The notes under the pieces: model-generated
What the model saw: the letters and a program-made list of their open reading frames with translations, nothing else
Told to the model about the DNA's origin: nothing
Databases searched by the model: none
NCBI RefSeq assembly: GCF_019175385.1
Contig: NC_083344.1
Span: forward strand, 64,294,782-64,358,781
Source: Lycium barbarum
Lineage: Eukaryota; Streptophyta; Magnoliopsida; Solanales; Solanaceae
Length of the DNA stretch: 64,000 nt
Direction: 5' to 3'
In this document: one piece after another, positions 60,079 to 64,000 of the stretch
Numbering within the stretch: position 1 is the first letter of the stretch
Layout: the number at the start of each line of letters is the position of its first letter
Translations under genes and position numbers: made by a program

Positions 60079-60297
60079 TATTTACTATCAACTAGCCCAC
60101 GAAATACTTCCAAACGCTATTCAAGCCTATCCAAATTTCCAGAGCTGTGACACACTTTCTATCTCTTCTCCAGTCTAGCCTACCTCGTCTTACGCGACCT
60201 CTTAAGGTTTCCGGCCATTCCATATACTCTAATTTCCCTTAGGCCACTCTAGCTTCTCATTTGTCTCCTATGACTGGATATATGGAATTTCTTGCAT

Positions 60298-60321
60298 ACT
60301 TCCCAGGGGGTCACCCATCCT
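60298..60321 (-). pseudogene. 5S rRNA-derived block inside element E, cut by element H
   Basis: Minus-strand TAGGATGGGTGACCCCCTGG and GAAGT match the 5S C-box region. The rest is lost where element H begins at 60325. In context it is homologous to 10981-11004 of element A. On its own 24 nt would be weak; the flanking homology makes it convincing. Confidence 0.7.
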
Positions 60322-60324
60322 AAA

Positions 60325-63238
60325 TGTTATATCTCGCGTTTTTGCGCATTTGGAAAAATTTGGAATATTCTTGCCTTCTAGGAAATAAGGTTATGATTTT
60401 ACTTTATCTAACACATGTGTGATATTCAAGAAAAATATTGATGCAGAAATGCGGAGGAAGGCCAAGGGCAAAATTGAAATTTTGAAAATTAGTTCCGGGA
60501 ATTAAAAATAAGATACACAATGAATTGGGCTCAAAAAAAAATTTACAAAATAGAGGCCCAATTAAGGAAGGTGGCCGGCCATGGCAAGATGAAAAGGCCC
60601 AAGCCCATGTCATTAAAATCATGTGATAAATAGACTTAAAAAGGGGCTTATTTTTCATTCATAAGTAAGAAGTTTCAAGAAAGAAAGGTGAGAGCCAAGA
60701 CCAAGAGGCCTTTCGGCCAAAGCAAAAAAAAGGGAGAAAAATTTTCAAGTTCTTCAACTTTGATCCAAAAATCTCTTCCTTCTTGAATTCTTGATAAGTT
60801 TAAGGCCCTCTACAATGTGGTATAATTAGTTTGCCAAGAAAACTCCGTTTGCGGAAAGTGGAAAATTGAAGAAAAAGGTAAGAATTTTATTCTTTTATGT
60901 TATGGAAGAAGTATACATGTTATAATGATTAGAATTGAATGAGAATTATGGGATTGTGTTGTGTATGTGCATGGTTGTGTGTGTGTGAAAGTGGGTGTAT
61001 GGCCGTGTGCTATAGGGTAGGAAAAGGAAGGTGAAATGCAATTTTATTTAGCTTGTTAGTTGTGTCGTTGTGGCATTTATGACGTAAATAAAGGTTTAAC
61101 GAAGTGAGTTGGCATTGAAGTTGGTTGTATGTTGATATAGGAAATTATGTGATTTTTATATGATTTTTATATAATTGTGAAAGTAAGATTCTAGAATGAG
61201 AATTTATGTTGTTGTTAATGAATTTGGAAGGAAATAATGCGAGTTAGTATGTTCGTCGTAGTCGTTGACGTTTCAGATGGAATATGGAAAGTGACGAATC
61301 ATTTAAACTCATGTATATTGCTTGGAACATTATTGGAATGTGTTTGAATAACCTTGAATGAGAAAATGAATACGATAATGTTGATGTTAGTTTTATGTTG
61401 TGAAGTTCGAATGAAAGTCGTCGCTTTATGTAGAAAAGAAGAATATTGACGTTAGACCTATTTTGTTGTGATTTGTGATGTCTTTGGTATTGTGGGTTGT
61501 TGTTGTTGATATATTGAGCCGAGCTAAGCCTCGGGGATGTTATATGTATAGGGGAAGTGCTGCCGAAATTTCGGTAGACAAATATGAAGTTAAGTGAATT
61601 CTTGAAGTCTTGCAATTTCTAATTGGTAACTTTGACCATTTGTAGATTCTGAGCGAAACGGGATTTGAGTTTTGACGAGCGTAAGACGCATATAAGGTAT
61701 GTAAGGCTACCCCATTCCTTCTTTTGGCATGTCCTAGGTATTCTAGGTCGATTTTTGAGTCCCGGAGGCAAATTCTGTTCCTTGAAATCCGAATTTGAAA
61801 TCGAGCATTATTCATTCAATTGAATTGAACCTTAAAGTCCTTCTTTTGCTTGCAAAGTAATTAAATGTCCGAAACTTATGCAAATGTAATCAAATCGCTT
61901 CGGATCTTCCATGTATGATTCCATAGACCCTAAATGCTCGTGATTCATGTTCGTCACCTCGACTTGACCCGCGGTGGCCCGCTAGCATCGAGACTTCCTT
62001 GTTGACTCTATTATTCTCATTTTTGTATAATGTCAGCAAAACCCTTTTGTTTATGAATTTGGCTATCATAGAATAATGTTTTGACTGCCACGATATTCTA
62101 AATTATATTTTGAACCATAAATACTACTTTGGAAATACTTTTGTAAAACGAACCCCGTATTGACTAATTGTTCGAACTACTTGACTAATGAGTTAGCATA
62201 TGATTTTATCAAGTTTCAAAAGGTGTTTTGATATATAAATTGCATTTTTTGCTCACGACTCCGCTCGTGCCTTATTATGACTTCGTTCACCGGTTCCCGG
62301 GCCGGCTATGGTTCGTGCGCGCTATGATAAATTCGGTCGTATGCTGTGTTACGATTCCCGAGACCTCGCCATAGGGCCGGGTTCCGTTTGGAGTTATGCT
62401 GTGATATGGCTGGTGATATGTTATGATGATATGTGTGTTCGGGGATGTACGGAGATTTGAACCTTCTGGTGTTATGCTGTGTGTGGCACCAGCGTCGGAG
62501 TGGTGACCACGTTCCTGAGCTTTTGCATGATTTTATCTGCATTATGCATATATGTTTTTGGTACAAATTTTGATATACTGGTCAGTATCCCCTTTTTGTA
62601 TCCTGTTTGTTTCCAGTTGTGGTTTACATTTCTGTACTCTATGCTTTACATACTCAGTACATCTTTCGTACTGACCCCCCTTTCTTCGGGGGGGGGGGGG
62701 GGGGGGCTGCGTTTCATGCCCGCAAGTACAGACACCGGTGATCCACCACAGTAGGCTCCACTTTCTGCTATTTCGGAGTGCTCCCTTTCATCCGGATCCC
62801 ACATTTTGGTATATCTGTCTTTTGCTGTATATATACTTCTGTATATCTGGCTAATTGGGTACGGTGGGGCCCTGTCCCGCCATATGTCTTCGTTTTGAAT
62901 TTGTAGAGGCCTGTAGTCATATATGTGGGTCGAGGGTCCTATATGTGTCTGTTTTGGCTATGATCTGTGTCTTAATGCGGTCCGTCTGTTATGGTGGCCA
63001 AAATGGCCCTTATGTTTATATTTGTACATATGACTGGCGATGTGCATTCCACCGCTCCCATCTGTTCTGATATGATATTTTGGTACGTGTGACCGCTTAA
63101 GACAATATTTGATTTTGAATCTGTTTTAATGATTAATATGAGATCTGAGATAATCTATAATATGACGATTTGGTATGTTTGTCTGTCCGGGTGCCCAAGT
63201 AGGGCGCCAGTCGCGGCCCACGGGTCTGGGTCGTGACA
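60325..63238 (+). mobile_element. Element H 5' LTR
   Basis: 2914 bp from TGTTATATCTCG to GGGTCGTGACA. TATA box (61541-61550), palindrome GCTGCCGAAATTTCGGTAG (61559-61577), splice donor ATAAG/GTATGTAAGG (GT at 61697), and the LTR hairpin whose G arm has expanded to about 19 G (62675-62706). Confidence 0.88.
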
Positions 63239-63241
63239 AAG

Positions 63242-63253
63242 TGGTATCAGAGC
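63242..63253 (+). promoter_or_regulatory. Primer-binding site of element H
   Basis: TGGTATCAGAGC, three bases after the LTR end. Complementary to initiator Met tRNA. The leader hairpin follows at 63298-63331. Confidence 0.9.
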
Positions 63254-63441
63254 GGTTTGTCCTCGGAATGTCTACAGGCCGTGTCTCGTAGAGTCTTGTT
63301 TATCAGTGTGTTGTGCACCACATCTATAAACAGGAGGCTACAGGGCATTTAGGGTGTTACTTTTCTTTGGAATCTTAGATCGTGCGTTAGAGCTGTGCTA
63401 TTAGGATGATTTTGATCTGATTCGTTATTGTGTTTGCAGTG

Positions 63442-63479
63442 ATACCTCCGAAGAAGGCAACGGCGGCCGGTCCGCATAT
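63442..63479 (+). pseudogene. Remnant gag start of element H
   Basis: After an acceptor-like TGTTTGCAG the frame reads IPPKKATAA, matching the B start MPLKKATAA, but the ATG has become ATA. The similarity ends near 63479, where unrelated LTR-type sequence follows. About a dozen codons remain. Confidence 0.65.
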
Positions 63480-63710
63480 GTTTACATGTTGCCTTGTTGG
63501 CCGGTGTGGCCTTTGTTGGTATTTTCTGTGCGCAGGGTTATTTTGGATAGTCTGTAAAACAAAGGAAACTCTGCCGAAATTTTTCTGGAAATTATCTAAA
63601 TTTGGAATATAGCCTTGTCGGCTTCTGCTATATACTTGAATGCTTTTGATAGATGGGTTTGGGTGCCCAGATCGGGCGCTAGTCACGGCCTACGGGGTTG
63701 GGTCGTGACA
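63480..63710 (+). mobile_element. 3' terminal piece of a second LTR
   Basis: Ends GGGTGCCCAGATCGGGCGCT, then AGTCACGGCCTACGGGGTTGGGTCGTGACA-type LTR terminus. The terminal variant (ACGGCCTACGGGGTTGGG) matches C, D and S more than H's own LTR (GCGGCCCACGGGTCTGGG), so the piece may come from another family through recombination. Confidence 0.6.
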
Positions 63711-64000
63711 AAAGTACCAACCATGTCATTTGTAAGAAGCATTACCCTTATCGGGAAATTTTATTTCGGGAAGGCATATACGAGCAGTAAATTTGCAATT
63801 CATTTAAACGGACCAGAATACGTCCCAACCACATCGTGCTTTAGAAAAGCCCATGCTGAAGGGAAAAAATGTCCAACGATTAAGTTTCGATTCATTGAAG
63901 AATACTAAATGTATGATAGGCAGTTGGGAATTAAATGGTTCGCTCACGACTTAGAAAGAATAATAAATATGGAGATAGGTATGTGAATTAAATACTAAAA
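63711..64000. other. Unassigned sequence at the right edge
   Basis: No match to the interior of E is seen, although simple nesting would predict it. A plus-strand frame to 63908 contains SFVRSITLIGKFYFGK and FAIHLNGPEYVPTTSC, which I do not recognise. It starts inside the LTR remnant and has no gene context. Nothing firm can be said. Confidence 0.3.

Larger units (their letters stand above)
58823..60324 (-). mobile_element. Element E interior (coding-free), homologous to element A
   Basis: 59480-60320 aligns with 10205-10990 of element A through many shared phrases, e.g. CCACTTATCGAA, GGAGCTTCACTCAC and GCCGGTTGCTGG. No gag or pol is visible. It includes a C run (59107-59123) and a TA run (60010-60078). 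H interrupts it inside a 5S-derived block. Remaining short frames are antisense or simple-sequence. Confidence 0.75.
60325..63710 (+). mobile_element. Element H: plus-strand B-family element reduced by deletion
   Basis: A complete LTR (60325-63238), a primer site and the first gag codons are followed without pol by another LTR end (to 63710). LTR sequence resembles element B's (same ends and internal signals), so it is of the same family in opposite orientation. The interior and most of the 3' LTR were deleted. The bases flanking it (CTAAA left, AAAGT right) do not form a duplication. Confidence 0.75.

Noticed and set aside
1..64000. tRNA genes
   Set aside because: The only tRNA-like strings are 12-14 nt primer-binding sites complementary to initiator Met tRNA. 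No cloverleaf was found by eye.

Overview
This is nuclear DNA from a flowering plant, most probably a eudicot and likely Solanaceae. That assignment rests on recalled resemblance of the long Ty3/gypsy LTRs to Solanaceae repeats and is not proven here. I see no bacterial or viral genes, no tRNA or rRNA gene and no CRISPR array. Almost everything is transposable-element DNA. The only trace of an ordinary gene is two exons near 18.7-19.3 kb.

Layout. 1-5423 is the 3' end of a plus-strand Tat/Ogre-like retrotransposon (tandem-repeat 3' untranslated region, polypurine tract, LTR). It has inserted into the 3' LTR of element A (5424-14027, minus strand), a large non-autonomous LTR element with a coding-free 4 kb interior. 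14028-18000 holds decayed LTR-like sequence. 18745-19310 carries two exons of a plant multi-pass membrane-protein gene, followed by a broken LINE reverse-transcriptase fragment, a Copia-type LTR and a TRIM-like mini-LTR. From 20624 to at least 63710 is one nested retrotransposon stack. The LTR of element F is split by G (20867-30469, plus), a complete gag-only element with 3590-bp LTRs and an ACAAA target duplication. F is entered again by D (30948 onward, minus). D is in turn interrupted by solo LTR S (33382-36563, GTGTT duplication), by C (from 38099, minus, with decayed pol), and by E (from 56363, minus, coding-free). C is split inside RT/RNase H by B (43939-54897, minus, GTCGG duplication), the only near-complete autonomous element, with gag, protease, RT, RNase H, integrase and a chromodomain-like tail. 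E is cut by H (60325-63710, plus).

How the parts relate. B has the domain order and long LTRs expected of a Tekay/Del-type chromovirus. A, G, D and E lack pol but share cis-acting signals with B: LTR ends TGTTAxx..GTCGTGACA, a Met-tRNA primer site where present, a hairpin just after the primer site, a near-palindrome at the predicted transcription start, a hairpin deep in the LTR, and an inverted repeat beside the polypurine tract. The inference is that they were mobilised by B-like proteins. The most unusual signal is a 5S-rRNA-derived module, always in the element's sense direction, inside three different non-autonomous elements (A, G and E). A conserved splice donor in the LTRs, paired with an acceptor directly before the gag AUG, suggests a spliced gag mRNA.

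Limits: coordinates were read by eye from boundaries and motifs. Lineage names are family-level judgements without a database search.
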